A stretch of 64,000 bases of DNA from Falcatimonas sp. MSJ-15 (GCF_018918265.1 NZ_JAHLQC010000016.1:1-64000); one strand, 5' to 3'. Shown: positions 15,987-25,796, numbered from the stretch's first letter. Numbers and translations: made by a program. Notes: generated by a model from the letters alone, not told the origin.

Positions 15987-17108
15987 CTATTCCTCCTTAT
16001 TTCTGCCTATACTGTTCCACTTCAAATACGCACTAATAAAAGAGTCAATATTACCGTCTAAAACATTTGAAGCATTGCCACTCTCATATCCTGTTCTGTG
16101 ATCTTTTACCATTGTATATGGCTGTAAGACATAAGATCTTATCTGACTTCCCCATCCTATATCTTTTATCTCACCTCTTATATCAGATATCTTTTCGGCA
16201 TTTTCCTGCTTCTTCAACAGATATAATTTTGCCTTTAACATCTGCATTGCTTTTGCTTTGTTCTGATGCTGTGAACGTTCATTTTGACACTGTACTACTA
16301 TGTTCGTAGGAATATGTGTAATTCTGATTGCTGATGATGTCTTGTTGATATGCTGACCACCTGCTCCACTTGAGCGATATACGTCTATTCTTAAATCTTC
16401 TTCTGCTATATCAATATCAAGATCTTCTTCAATATCCGGCATCACATCACAAGATACAAATGATGTCTGTCTCTTTCCTGCAGCATTAAATGGTGATATT
16501 CTTACAAGTCTGTGTACACCTTTTTCAGATTTTAAATATCCAAATGCATTCTCACCATTAATCTGTATTGTCACTGACTTTATTCCTGCTTCATCACCAT
16601 CAAGGTAATCTAATATCTCAGTCGTAAATCCTTTTTGTTCAGCCCATCTTGTATACATTCTAAGTAACATTGATGCCCAGTCGCATGATTCTGTTCCACC
16701 TGCACCGGCATTAAGTCTTAAAATTGCATTGTTTTTATCATATTCTTCTGATAAAAGTGTCTGAATTCGCATCTTATCAAAGGCCTTAACAAATTCTGCA
16801 ACCATCTCATCTACTTCTGGTATTATCTCAGGATCATTCTCCTCGTAACCCAGTTCTATAAGTGTCTTTGCATCTTCATATAATGACATAACAGCATTAA
16901 AGTCTTCAAACGAAGACTTTAATGCTTTTAGTTCTTTCATTGAGTTTTGGGATTTGTCCATGTCATCCCAAAATCCCGGTTCTTCCATATTGGCTTCTAT
17001 CTCTTCGATTCTCTTTTTCTTATTATCAAGATCAAGTGAATCTTTTATCTCCTTTAATGGAGTCTCGTAGTTATTTAGAGTGGTCTTAAACCCGTCTAAT
17101 TCTACCAT
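15987..17108 (-). CDS. prfB: Peptide chain release factor 2
   Basis: RF2 releases peptides at UGA and UAA. The stop-reading SPF tripeptide is present (RISPFNAAGKRQTSF) and the GGQ motif is intact (SSGAGGQHINKTSSAIRITH). 373 aa in one open frame: near codon 25, where many bacteria have an in-frame UGA and a programmed +1 frameshift, this gene reads KDSLDLDNKKK without interruption. So autoregulation by frameshifting is absent. RBS AGGTG. Confidence 0.96.
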   Translation of the reverse strand: MVELDGFKTTLNNYETPLKEIKDSLDLDNKKKRIEEIEANMEEPGFWDDMDKSQNSMKELKALKSSFEDFNAVMSLYEDAKTLIELGYEENDPEIIPEVDEMVAEFVKAFDKMRIQTLLSEEYDKNNAILRLNAGAGGTESCDWASMLLRMYTRWAEQKGFTTEILDYLDGDEAGIKSVTIQINGENAFGYLKSEKGVHRLVRISPFNAAGKRQTSFVSCDVMPDIEEDLDIDIAEEDLRIDVYRSSGAGGQHINKTSSAIRITHIPTNIVVQCQNERSQHQNKAKAMQMLKAKLYLLKKQENAEKISDIRGEIKDIGWGSQIRSYVLQPYTMVKDHRTGYESGNASNVLDGNIDSFISAYLKWNSIGRNKEE

Positions 17109-17122
17109 TTTTTCACCTACTT

Positions 17123-19684
17123 CTATTTTCTTCCACAGCAGTTTTTATATTTTAAACCACTTCCGCATGGACATGGATCATTAGGATAAACTTTGTCTTC
17201 ATCACGTTTTACAGGTTCTTTTACTGATGAATCGTCTTTGTTAGTTCCTGTAACCTTTGCCACCTGCTCTCTTTCAATCTTCTCTTCAACATGTACATGC
17301 ATAAGAAGTTTGACTGTGTCTTCCTTAATATTCTGTGTCATTGCATCAAACATATCAAATCCACTGATTCTGAATTCTACAAGTGGATCTCTCTGTCCAT
17401 AAGCCTGAAGTCCGATACCCTGACGTAACTGTTCCATATCATCGATATGATCCATCCATTTTCTGTCTATTACTTTAAGAAGTATTACTCGCTCTAATTC
17501 TCTTAACTGTTCTGGTTCTGGGAATTCAGCTTCTTTTGCTTCATACATCTTAACTGCTTTTTCTTTTAATAACTGTTTTAATTCATTCTTACTCTTAGCT
17601 TCAACTTCTGCTGTTATTGGTTCAAGTGGAATGATTGGCAATAATAATTGATTAAGTTCTTCAAAATTCCAGTCTTCTTTGTGCTGGTCTTCACCAATAC
17701 TCATATCAACTTTTGCTTCAACAATATCTGTGATCATGCTGTAGATATTGTCTCTCATACTCTCGCCATCAAGAACTCTTCTTCTCTCTTCGTAGATAAT
17801 CTCTCTTTGTTCGTTATTTACCTGATCATATTCAAGAAGGTTCTTTCTTATGCCATAGTTATTAGTCTCTATCTTTCTCTGTGCTTTTTCTATCGCATTA
17901 GATAACATCTTGTGTTCAAGTGGCTCGTTCTCTGGAACTCCAAGCGCATTAAATGCCTGTAACATCTTATCTGAACCAAAAAGTCTCAGAAGATCATCTT
18001 CAAGTGATATGTAGAATCTTGATTCACCTGGATCTCCCTGACGTCCTGCTCGACCTCTTAACTGGTTATCGATACGTCTTGATTCATGTCTCTCTGTACC
18101 AATAATCTTAAGTCCACCAGCTGCTTTGGCTTCATCATCAAGTTTAATATCTGTTCCTCGTCCTGCCATGTTAGTTGCAATTGTAATTGCTCCATGCTGT
18201 CCTGCCTGTGCTACAATCTCTGCTTCCTGCTCATGATATTTGGCATTAAGTACCTGATGCTTGATGCCTCTTTTCTTAAGAACTGCACTTACTGCTTCTG
18301 ATGCTTCAATTGTAATTGTACCAACAAGTACTGGCTGTCCTGTTGCTTTTGCTTTTTCTATCTCATCTGCAACTGCATGAAGTTTCTCTTTTTTAGTCTT
18401 AAATACAATATCTTCTTTATCTACTCTGGCTACTGGTCTGTTAGTAGGAATCTCTACTACGTCCATTCCGTAGATCTCTCTGAATTCTTTTTCTTCTGTT
18501 AAAGCTGTACCTGTCATACCTGATTTCTTCTCAAATTTATTAAAGAAGTTCTGGAATGTAATTGTTGCAAGTGTCTTACTCTCTCTCTTAACTTTAACTT
18601 TTTCTTTGGCTTCAATTGCCTGATGAAGTCCGTCTGAGAATCTTCTTCCCGGCATTATACGTCCTGTGAATTCATCTACGATAAGTACCTGGTCATCTTT
18701 TACAACATAATCCTGATCTTTGAACATAAGATTATGTGCTCTTAATGCAAGGATAATATTGTGCTGAATCTCTAAGTTCTCTGGATCTGCAAGGTTCTCT
18801 ATATGGAAGAACTTCTCAACTTTTGTTACACCTTGTTCTGTAAGGTTTACAATCTTATCTTTTTCATTAACGATGAAGTCTCCATCTTCTTTGATTGGTT
18901 CACCCATGAGTGCATCCATCTTACTAAGTTCTCCATCACCTTCACCTCTTGTAAGCTGTCTTGCAAGAATATCACACATCTCATATAATCTTGTTGACTT
19001 GCCGCTTTGTCCTGAGATAATAAGTGGTGTTCTTGCTTCATCAATAAGTACTGAATCGACTTCATCGATTACTGCATAGTGTAACTTACGAAGTACAAGC
19101 TGTTCTTTGTATATTACCATGTTATCTCTAAGATAATCAAATCCTAATTCATTATTAGTTACATAAGTTATATCACACTTATAAGCTTCTCGTCTCTCAT
19201 CGTTATTCATTCCATTAAGAACTATACCAACTTTAAGTCCAAGGAATTCATGAACCTGTCCCATCCATTCAGCATCTCGTTTTGCAAGGTAATCATTAAC
19301 TGTAACGATATGAACGCCTTCGCCTTCAAGTGCATTAAGATATGCCGGAAGTGTTGATACAAGAGTCTTACCTTCACCAGTTCTCATCTCAGCAATACGT
19401 CCCTGGTGCAGTATTATACCACCAATAAGCTGAACTCTATAGTGTTCCATGTTAAGTACTCGCTTTGCAGCTTCACGAACTGTTGCAAAAGCTTCAGGGA
19501 GAATATCATCAAGCGTCTCGCCTTTTGAAAGTCTCTCTTTAAATTGTCTTGTCTTATCTTTTAATTCTGCATCTGAAAGTGCCTGCATCTCAGGTCTTAA
19601 ACTTTCAATCTGATCCACTATCGGATATATTCTTTTTAATTCTCGCTCACTATGAGTTCCAAAAATTTTTTCAATTACTCCCAT
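17123..19684 (-). CDS. secA: Preprotein translocase ATPase SecA
   Basis: The motor of Sec export. Walker A MRTGEGKT is at residues 100-107, the DEVD box near 205, helicase motif [10 protein letters not shown] near 560, and a C-terminal zinc-binding tail [13 protein letters not shown] at about 838-850, which binds SecB or ribosomes in other bacteria. 853 aa, full length. It is separated from prfB by only 14 nt, so prfB-cheW are probably read from the secA transcript. Confidence 0.97.
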   Translation of the reverse strand: MGVIEKIFGTHSERELKRIYPIVDQIESLRPEMQALSDAELKDKTRQFKERLSKGETLDDILPEAFATVREAAKRVLNMEHYRVQLIGGIILHQGRIAEMRTGEGKTLVSTLPAYLNALEGEGVHIVTVNDYLAKRDAEWMGQVHEFLGLKVGIVLNGMNNDERREAYKCDITYVTNNELGFDYLRDNMVIYKEQLVLRKLHYAVIDEVDSVLIDEARTPLIISGQSGKSTRLYEMCDILARQLTRGEGDGELSKMDALMGEPIKEDGDFIVNEKDKIVNLTEQGVTKVEKFFHIENLADPENLEIQHNIILALRAHNLMFKDQDYVVKDDQVLIVDEFTGRIMPGRRFSDGLHQAIEAKEKVKVKRESKTLATITFQNFFNKFEKKSGMTGTALTEEKEFREIYGMDVVEIPTNRPVARVDKEDIVFKTKKEKLHAVADEIEKAKATGQPVLVGTITIEASEAVSAVLKKRGIKHQVLNAKYHEQEAEIVAQAGQHGAITIATNMAGRGTDIKLDDEAKAAGGLKIIGTERHESRRIDNQLRGRAGRQGDPGESRFYISLEDDLLRLFGSDKMLQAFNALGVPENEPLEHKMLSNAIEKAQRKIETNNYGIRKNLLEYDQVNNEQREIIYEERRRVLDGESMRDNIYSMITDIVEAKVDMSIGEDQHKEDWNFEELNQLLLPIIPLEPITAEVEAKSKNELKQLLKEKAVKMYEAKEAEFPEPEQLRELERVILLKVIDRKWMDHIDDMEQLRQGIGLQAYGQRDPLVEFRISGFDMFDAMTQNIKEDTVKLLMHVHVEEKIEREQVAKVTGTNKDDSSVKEPVKRDEDKVYPNDPCPCGSGLKYKNCCGRK

Positions 19685-19762
19685 GTCTTAATTCTCTCCT
19701 AAAAATAAGTATATTTTTCATCACTATCACATATTGTAACATTATATCTGATATTATTCAAT

Positions 19763-19794
19763 AAAAAATGCAGCCACTTTTGTGTAGCTGCATT
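19763..19794 (-). terminator. Terminator after hpf
   Basis: AATGCAGC-C-AC and GT-GTA-GCTGCATT around TTTT-type loop, followed on the minus strand by TTTTTTATTG. Confidence 0.75.
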
Positions 19795-19864
19795 CTCTAT
19801 TTTATTTTCCTAGTACACTGTCTTTAAATATTGTATATCATACAATTATACTAAATATTATGTA

Positions 19865-20392
19865 CTAAAATTCTGGTTCTATTAAACCGTATGTACCGCC
19901 TTTTCTCTTGTATACAACGTTAACTTCATCAGTCTCTGAATTGTTAAACACGTAGAAGTTATGTCCTAAAAGTTCCATCTGTACACATGCTTCTTCGGGA
20001 TCCATAGGTTTTATTCCGAATCTCTTGGTTCTTACAATCTTAATGTCTGATTCTTCGTCGTACTCTTTTTCAAGATAATCATCTGTAAAAGGACTACCTG
20101 CCTGCTTAGCATCGATAATTTTATTCTTATATTTCTTCATCTGTCTCTCGATAACCTCTTCTACTAAATCGATTGACACATACATATCGTTGCTTACCTG
20201 CTCTGAACGAATAATGCTTCCTTTAACCGGTATTGTAACTTCTATCTTCTGTCTGTCTTTTTCAACACTTAATGTTACATTCACTTCTGTGTCCGGTTTA
20301 AAAAACTTCTCCAGCTTTCCAAGTTTGTCTTCTACTGCTGTTTTTAGTCCTGGGGTTACATCAATATTTCTTCCTGTAATTATAAAACGCAT
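19865..20392 (-). CDS. hpf: Ribosome hibernation promoting factor, long form
   Basis: Long-form HPF drives 100S ribosome dimers in stationary phase. The N-terminal S30AE domain (MRFIITGRNIDVTPGLKTAV; residues 1-100) and the C-terminal dimerisation domain (KPMDPEEACVQMELLGHNFY onward, ending GGTYGLIEP) are both present. About 175 aa. The ATG at 20392 is chosen because GGAG lies 9 nt upstream; the TTG at 20401 abuts that RBS. It is monocistronic with a ~100-nt leader. Confidence 0.95.
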   Translation of the reverse strand: MRFIITGRNIDVTPGLKTAVEDKLGKLEKFFKPDTEVNVTLSVEKDRQKIEVTIPVKGSIIRSEQVSNDMYVSIDLVEEVIERQMKKYKNKIIDAKQAGSPFTDDYLEKEYDEESDIKIVRTKRFGIKPMDPEEACVQMELLGHNFYVFNNSETDEVNVVYKRKGGTYGLIEPEF

Positions 20393-20420
20393 GCTGCCCA
20401 ACTCCTTTTACTTAAAAGTA

Positions 20421-20446
20421 TAAAAGACTTGAGTTGAAGTCTTTTA
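20421..20446 (-). promoter_or_regulatory. Hairpin in the hpf leader
   Basis: TAAAAGACTT and AAGTCTTTTA flank a 6-nt loop, followed on the minus strand by a T-rich stretch (TACTTTTAAG) and then the RBS. It could be a leaky attenuator or an mRNA-stabilising stem. Confidence 0.45.
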
Positions 20447-20500
20447 TCAATAACAAGTTATGATTTGATTTTGTAAATCATCTCTTGTTGATATATGTTT

Positions 20501-20528
20501 ATTATAACACAATTCACTCATTTTGCAA
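20501..20528 (-). promoter_or_regulatory. hpf promoter
   Basis: On the minus strand: TTGCAA (20523-20528), 16-nt spacer, TATAAT (20501-20506). Confidence 0.7.
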
Positions 20529-20552
20529 TAATAAATGCAATTTGTTCATAGT

Positions 20553-20814
20553 TTATTCACATATAAATACACTTTTCCACATTCATCTTTCAATATTTTA
20601 CCATTTGTAATCTTTTGTGAGATAGTGTATCCATAATTTAAAAGTCAATAGTTTTGCGTGTTTTTTTGCATTTTATCAACATTAACAAAACTTTCGTTCG
20701 TAGTTTATACCATTAATTCCACAACTTTTATACACTTATTTATTGTGGATATTGTGGATAACTTGGTGTATAACTCTTTTTTGACCTAATTTCGTGTGAT
20801 TTAATTGTGGAAAA
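20553..20814. promoter_or_regulatory. Cluster of DnaA-box-like 9-mers
   Basis: TTATTCACA (20553-20561), TTTTCCACA (20573-20581), TTATACACT (20728-20736), tandem TGTGGATAT (20744-20752) and TGTGGATAA (20753-20761, the complement of consensus TTATCCACA), GGTGTATAA (20765-20773), and TGTGGAAAA (20806-20814). Two match TTATNCACA exactly. The surrounding DNA is very AT-rich. Flanking genes run in the same direction and dnaA is not nearby, so a chromosomal origin is not implied. Confidence 0.5.
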
Positions 20815-21005
20815 AACTGTCGCATTTTGTTATATGCAGCTTGTCAATTATTGATGCTCCATGTTTTTATCCCTGTTTTTGTGCATTTTGTATAATTGCA
20901 AAAAAGTCAACTTTATATCGGCATTTTTTGTCTAGGTAATTAGTACTATTTAATTCAAGATTATTTTCTGTTTATTTATGTGAAGAAATAATAAAAATTT
21001 GCAAA

Positions 21006-21104
21006 AATCCCATCTAATGATCTGATATGTTCTCTTTTATATAACAAGTTCTATTATAGCTTGTATGTATAAATGAGCATATATCAAAATCTTTAGATGG
21101 GATT
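21006..21104 (-). terminator. Terminator after the NlpC/P60 gene
   Basis: AATCCCATCTAA (21006-21017) and TTAGATGGGATT (21093-21104) form a perfect 12-bp stem closing a 75-nt, internally structured loop, followed on the minus strand by TTTTGC. Further inside, TGATATG/CATATATCA extend the stem. Confidence 0.7.
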
Positions 21105-21185
21105 CTTATATGTCCGTTATATTATTCTTATATTATATGTATTAGTAAACAGCTTACTGTATGCATAATGGCTATTATATTGTTA

Positions 21186-22493
21186 TTAGCCAAGTACTGT
21201 ACAATATTTGTATGGTGTTCTGTAATACATACTTGATGTTGTAATACCTGTTGATGGTGAAGATGCATGTACAATTCTTCCTCCGCCGATATACATTGCT
21301 ACATGATAGATGTATCCAGTATTATCTGCATAGAATACAAGATCTCCTGGCTGAAGTTCTGATTCGCTAATCTCTCTTAAGTTAGCTGCCTGATCTCTTG
21401 ATGATCTTCCGATTGAATATCCAAATTTAGAATATACACTTGATGTAAATCCTGAACAGTCTGTTCCATCTGTTAAGCTTGTACCACCATATACATATGG
21501 GTTACCAAGGAACTGGCATGCATAAGTTGTAATAGCTGTTCTTAAATCTGAGCTGTTAGATGCAACTGTATCAGCACTGCTATAACTCTTAGATGATGAA
21601 CTGCTTGAACTTGATGATGAGCTTGATGATGAACTGCTTGAACTTGATTTTGAAGAACTCTTAGCTGCATTCTTAGCTGCATTCTTAGCTGCTGCTTCCT
21701 GAGCTGCTTTTTGTCTCTGTTCTTCTTCAAGTTTTGCCTGTGCTTCCTGAGCTGCTTTTTCTCTTGCAATTCTCTCTTCTTCCTGTCTTCTCTCTTCTTC
21801 AAGTGAAATTGCTTTATTAAAATCTACTCTTAAATCAACGAATTCTTTAGAAACGTATGCTGTTGCTTCTGAACCCATCTCAACTTTTATCCAATCTCCA
21901 AGATCTTCTACTACATAAAGTTCTTCTCCATTAGGAACCTGTGTATAGATTGTTGATTCTGTTGTAGGTTCTGTTCTTACATTAAGTACATCTGTATTAA
22001 CTGTACCAATCCATGTTCCAACCTGTGTTGCGATTGCTTCAGCTTCTGCACCTGTAACAAAATACTGTGCTGCTACATATCCTATAACATCACCTGATTC
22101 TATCTGATACCAGTAGTCTCCTTCTTTGCCGACTTTCTGTACAATTGTTGCTGCACAGTTATTATATAACTTACCAACTACTTCTCCGTCAATGCTTGGT
22201 GATGTTCTTATATTAACATAATCATTAACCTGTGAAATTGCGATTCCATCATATGGTGATGTTACAACTGCCGGCTGTGTTGCTACTGTTGAACTGATTC
22301 CATTAGAAAGTAATGTATAAATCTTATCTTCAGGGTTGTCTGTGTCAGTATAATAATTATTAAGTGTAACTGAAATTCCAGCAACTGTTGTCTCACTGTC
22401 TAAAGTAAATGCTTTTGCTTCTGTCTTATTACTTAATGCAATTAATGCGAATGCTGTTAAGCCAATTGCATATTTTCCTGCGTTCTTTAACAT
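21186..22493 (-). CDS. Secreted SH3-domain NlpC/P60 peptidoglycan hydrolase
   Basis: A wall hydrolase of the D-glutamyl-meso-diaminopimelate endopeptidase type. The start at 22493 (GGAGG 5 nt upstream) gives a signal peptide (MLKNAGKYAIGLTAFALIAL), then two bacterial SH3 repeats (VNDYVNIRTSPSIDGEVVG and TDVLNVRTEPTTESTIYTQV), a charged Glu/Arg/Ala coiled-coil linker, a long Ser/Lys run, and a C-terminal NlpC/P60 domain with catalytic Cys in GTDCSGFTSSVY and His in YHVAMYIGGGRIVHA. About 435 aa. Transcribed from its own perfect promoter; monocistronic. Confidence 0.93.
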   Translation of the reverse strand: MLKNAGKYAIGLTAFALIALSNKTEAKAFTLDSETTVAGISVTLNNYYTDTDNPEDKIYTLLSNGISSTVATQPAVVTSPYDGIAISQVNDYVNIRTSPSIDGEVVGKLYNNCAATIVQKVGKEGDYWYQIESGDVIGYVAAQYFVTGAEAEAIATQVGTWIGTVNTDVLNVRTEPTTESTIYTQVPNGEELYVVEDLGDWIKVEMGSEATAYVSKEFVDLRVDFNKAISLEEERRQEEERIAREKAAQEAQAKLEEEQRQKAAQEAAAKNAAKNAAKSSSKSSSSSSSSSSSSSSSSSSSKSYSSADTVASNSSDLRTAITTYACQFLGNPYVYGGTSLTDGTDCSGFTSSVYSKFGYSIGRSSRDQAANLREISESELQPGDLVFYADNTGYIYHVAMYIGGGRIVHASSPSTGITTSSMYYRTPYKYCTVLG

Positions 22494-22527
22494 ATTAACC
22501 TCCATACCTCTTCTCTTTCTATCTAAT

Positions 22528-22566
22528 AAAGTAGACTGACTTCCCCGCTTCATTGCCAATCTACTT
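22528..22566 (-). promoter_or_regulatory. Leader hairpin upstream of the NlpC/P60 gene
   Basis: AAGTAGA and TCTACTT pair around a 24-nt loop containing GCGGGGAAGTC. It lies in the ~100-nt leader, just before the RBS. No known riboswitch is recognised; it is too short for a c-di-AMP riboswitch. Confidence 0.35.
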
Positions 22567-22601
22567 ATTTGTTACAAATTTATTAAATTTATTACATCGT
22601 T

Positions 22602-22630
22602 ATTATAGCAAAGTGCATAATTCATGTCAA
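22602..22630 (-). promoter_or_regulatory. Consensus promoter of the NlpC/P60 gene
   Basis: On the minus strand: TTGACA (22625-22630), 17-nt spacer, TATAAT (22602-22607), a perfect sigma-A match. Confidence 0.85.
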
Positions 22631-22652
22631 TAGAATATTTAAAATATATAAA

Positions 22653-23663
22653 TTACAGACAATTCAAATATTTGTGTGCTGATTGTACGGCATTGGCACC
22701 ATCTGAAATTGCAGTAACTATCTGACGCAAACTCTTGGTTCTTATATCGCCTGCGGCGTATATTCCTGGTATTTTTGAGGCACAGTCTTCGCCTGCAATA
22801 ACATAATTACTGGAATTTAATACATTTTTTCCCATCAGCATATCTGTTGCCGGTTCCATTCCTGCTGCAATAAATATTCCATTAATTTTTAACTTTGATG
22901 TAATACTTTTTTCATTATTAGTAAATGTTACACTTTCTACTCTATCGTCACCATTAATGGATGTGATTACACAATTCCACAAAATCTCTACATTTGTAAT
23001 ATCAAAGAGTTTATTTTGCAAAACTTTATCTGCTCTTAGTTCACTACGCCTGTGAATAAGATATACTTTCTTACATATCTTAGAGAGATATATTGCATCT
23101 TGCACTGCAACGTTGCCTCCACCTGCTATCGCAACTTCTTTATCCTTATAAAATGCACCATCACATGTGGCACAATATGATACTCCCTTTGCGGCAAGTC
23201 TTTCTTCTCCATCTATTCCAAGTTTTTTGTATCTGCTTCCGGTGGCAAATATTATTGTCTTTGTAGAATATACTTTATTATCTGTTATTACTTTTTTGAC
23301 TAATTCATCTGTTATTACTTTAGTTACTCTTTCACTTATCATCTCTATTCCAAGTGCTTTAAGCTGCTCATTAAATCGTAGACCAAGCTCATATCCATTA
23401 ATTCCCATAAGTCCCGGATAGTTATCTATTGCCTGTGTATACATTATCTGTCCGCCGCTTATTGAATTCTGTTCTATTATAATCATCTTAAGTCCTGCTC
23501 TTTTTGCATATATTGCACTGCTTACTCCTGCAGGACCTGCTCCGATTATTATCATATCGTAGATTTCTATATTATCTACTTTTGTTGTTACATTATTGGC
23601 TTTTGTTATTGAATTATCGGCTTTTGTTGCTATTGTATTGTCTGTTTTTATTATGTTATCCAT
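22653..23663 (-). CDS. trxB: Thioredoxin reductase (NADPH)
   Basis: A flavoprotein that reduces thioredoxin. FAD loop GAGPAGVSSAIYAKRAG near residue 42, redox-active CATC in GVSYCATCDGAFYKD near 170, NADPH loop GGGNVAVQ, and a C-terminal AAGDIRTKSLRQIVTA FAD motif. 336 aa, about 30 longer than usual: residues 3-33 are a low-complexity extension with repeated TKADN/TKANN/TKVDN units. No thioredoxin gene is adjacent. RBS GGAG. Confidence 0.93.
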   Translation of the reverse strand: MDNIIKTDNTIATKADNSITKANNVTTKVDNIEIYDMIIIGAGPAGVSSAIYAKRAGLKMIIIEQNSISGGQIMYTQAIDNYPGLMGINGYELGLRFNEQLKALGIEMISERVTKVITDELVKKVITDNKVYSTKTIIFATGSRYKKLGIDGEERLAAKGVSYCATCDGAFYKDKEVAIAGGGNVAVQDAIYLSKICKKVYLIHRRSELRADKVLQNKLFDITNVEILWNCVITSINGDDRVESVTFTNNEKSITSKLKINGIFIAAGMEPATDMLMGKNVLNSSNYVIAGEDCASKIPGIYAAGDIRTKSLRQIVTAISDGANAVQSAHKYLNCL

Positions 23664-24105
23664 AATCTAATTTTTCTCCTTTTTGCTATTATTTTCTTGT
23701 TCATCGCAAAACTTATATTTGTCCTAAAATAGGATTGTCTGCTATGGCAATCCTATGGCAATATAGTAAAGTTTTTGCGTCCTTCTGGTAAAATCACAGC
23801 TTTTTAATTATATGTTTCTTATCATTATTTAAGTTTTCCCATATTCTTATTACATATCCGTATTAATTGTTTATGATTTTTGTATTTTTATATGTTTTTC
23901 TGTTCTGTTTTAACTGTATCAACTTTTTATTTTATTCCTAATTATGTTTTTTATAATATGTTTCCAATTAAGATTCTTATAATATAGAAAAATACAAATA
24001 AAGCTTAAGCATATTTATTATTCATGATTCTTCTTTTTTGTAACTTCGCATGGTTTTATAATTTCAGTGTTTATCACTTAAATATGTAATAGATAGAATC
24101 AAACA
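23664..24105. other. AT-rich gap with no gene found
   Basis: About 440 nt of very AT-rich DNA between divergent trxB and the SDR gene. It holds a short inverted repeat (AGGATTG/CAATCCT) at about 23731-23754. No conserved coding frame, tRNA or recognisable RNA element was seen. Confidence 0.5.
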
Positions 24106-24134
24106 TTGCCTTAGCAAGTTGCGAATGATATTAT
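24106..24134 (+). promoter_or_regulatory. Possible promoter of the SDR gene
   Basis: TTGCCT (24106-24111), 17-nt spacer, TATTAT (24129-24134). Confidence 0.5.
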
Positions 24135-24200
24135 GATATATAAGAAATATCACATTTTATACTTTACTTAGAGTTGGTATTATATATTTGGAGGTTAATT

Positions 24201-24977
24201 ATGGAAAATTATATTATATATGATAATGATAATGTATGTAAAAATGGAAATAAAGTCGCTGTTATTACTGGAAGTTCAAGAGGTATAGGTGCTGCATGTG
24301 CTGTGAGATTTGCAAAAGCCGGTTATAATGTTGTTATTAATTGCAATAAAAGTATAGACTCTCTTATGAATGTAAAAAAGGAAATCATATCTTATAACGT
24401 GTCCTGTCTTATGGTTAAGTGTAATGTTGGCAATTATGAAAGTGCAAAGTTTCTTATTGATGCTGCATTTAATGCTTTTGGTCGTATTGATGTACTTGTT
24501 AATAATGCTGGAATATCTTATGTTGGTATGTTACAGGATATGAAGCCTGACGAGTGGAATAATATTATATCATGTAATCTTTCTTCTATATATAATTGTT
24601 GTCACGAAGTAATTCCTCACATGCTCTCTATCGGTAAAGGACGCATTGTTAATGTATCATCTGTATGGGGTGTCTATGGTGCTTCATGTGAAGTTGCTTA
24701 TTCTGCTACAAAAGGTGGCATTAATGCTTTTACAAAAGCTCTTGGCAAAGAACTTGCTGCTAGTGGCATCACTGTTAATGCTGTTGCTCTTGGTGCTATA
24801 GATACTGATATGAATAAATGTTTCACTAAGGAAGATATGGATGCTCTTATTGAAGAAATTCCGGCTAACAGACTTGGACAACCTGACGAAATTGCTGACT
24901 ATATCTTTAGATTAGCGACTGACTCATCTGATTATATGACCGGTCAGGTTATACAGATTGATGGTGGCTGGTGTTAA
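24201..24977 (+). CDS. SDR-family oxidoreductase (FabG-like)
   Basis: A classical short-chain dehydrogenase: NAD(P) loop TGSSRGIGAA near residue 25, NNAG (NNAGISYVG), catalytic Ser in VSSVWGVYG and Tyr-x3-Lys in YSATKGG, and a C-terminal SDYMTGQVIQIDGGW. 258 aa from the ATG at 24201, where GGAGG lies 6 nt upstream. It resembles 3-oxoacyl-ACP reductases but is not in a fatty acid cluster, so the substrate is unknown. It is one of few plus-strand genes. Confidence 0.88.
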   Translation: MENYIIYDNDNVCKNGNKVAVITGSSRGIGAACAVRFAKAGYNVVINCNKSIDSLMNVKKEIISYNVSCLMVKCNVGNYESAKFLIDAAFNAFGRIDVLVNNAGISYVGMLQDMKPDEWNNIISCNLSSIYNCCHEVIPHMLSIGKGRIVNVSSVWGVYGASCEVAYSATKGGINAFTKALGKELAASGITVNAVALGAIDTDMNKCFTKEDMDALIEEIPANRLGQPDEIADYIFRLATDSSDYMTGQVIQIDGGWC

Positions 24978-25030
24978 TCATTTAATAAGTATATATTCCC
25001 GATAGTTGCTTTATAAATGTCATTATGAGA

Positions 25031-25073
25031 AAAAAATATGCTCTCGCTAAGATTACTACTTAGCGAGAGCATA
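25031..25073 (-). terminator. Strong terminator, minus-strand U-run
   Basis: TATGCTCTCGCTAA and TTAGCGAGAGCATA (14 bp) around a 9-nt loop, followed on the minus strand by TTTTTTT. It ends the 25158 gene and, more weakly, the convergent SDR gene. Confidence 0.85.
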
Positions 25074-25157
25074 CTTGTTAGTTGATATATATCTTAGTGC
25101 AACTTACAAACTACTCTAAATTACCCTATAAGATTTTTAATATAGTTTTTTTAGTAT

Positions 25158-25796
25158 TTATTCTGTTTCCTGTTCTTTAGTTTTATAATCATCAAATTTT
25201 TTCATAACTGCATCGTATGTCTTTTGTGATATCTCAGGAAGTTCTTTTCCCCATGCCTTTGTTGCTTCCTTGAAGCCTTTTGTCACTGCATCTCTCATCT
25301 TCTCCATCTTGTCTTCATCGCCGCCTGAGAGTGCAACTGCAAAATCAAATATTCTCTGTGAAGTCTCTTTAACTCCCCAGTATCCATCTTCTGATATATC
25401 TTCTTTAGCTTTATTAATTGTCGCTTCATCTGCTGTAAAGTCACCACTTGCCAATCTTTTCCACATATCTTCAAGTGATGTTACTTTGATACCCTGTTTA
25501 CTAAACATTGTTGTTACAAGATTCTGCATCTGTGCAAGTCTTGTCTCTGTATCTTTTTTCATCTGTGCAACTATCTGTTTTCTCTGACTTTCTGTTGCTT
25601 TTTTGATATCATCTGTTGTCTCATATATTACGCCATCTTTAGATGTCTCCACAGATATTTCGTTCTTAGATGTATTCATATTCTTAGTGTTTTTCGTATT
25701 CTTTGCTGTGTCTGATGTCTTCTTATTATCATTCTCTACTGTTTTGTACTGATTAGTATAATAGCCATTTACAGATGTTATTTCGTTTACATTCAT
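25158..25796 (-). CDS. Conserved soluble protein, possible motility link
   Basis: 212 aa from the ATG at 25796 (GGAGG 7 nt upstream). The N-terminal ~75 residues are polar, Asn/Lys/Thr-rich and probably disordered; the rest is helical, with TESQRKQIVAQMKKDTETRL and a C-terminal block GYWGVKETSQRIFDFAVALS and AWGKELPEISQKTYDAV. I do not recognise a named domain. A SigD-like promoter directly upstream suggests expression with flagellar and chemotaxis genes. No signal peptide or membrane segment. Confidence 0.7.
   Translation of the reverse strand: MNVNEITSVNGYYTNQYKTVENDNKKTSDTAKNTKNTKNMNTSKNEISVETSKDGVIYETTDDIKKATESQRKQIVAQMKKDTETRLAQMQNLVTTMFSKQGIKVTSLEDMWKRLASGDFTADEATINKAKEDISEDGYWGVKETSQRIFDFAVALSGGDEDKMEKMRDAVTKGFKEATKAWGKELPEISQKTYDAVMKKFDDYKTKEQETE

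Noticed and set aside
20553..20814. Chromosomal origin of replication
   Set aside because: DnaA boxes are present, but there is no dnaA/dnaN/rpmH context and no strand switch; called a DnaA-box cluster only.
21542..21802. Gln/His/Leu-rich minus-strand frame
   Set aside because: Out-of-frame reading of the Ser-rich linker and coiled coil of the NlpC/P60 gene.
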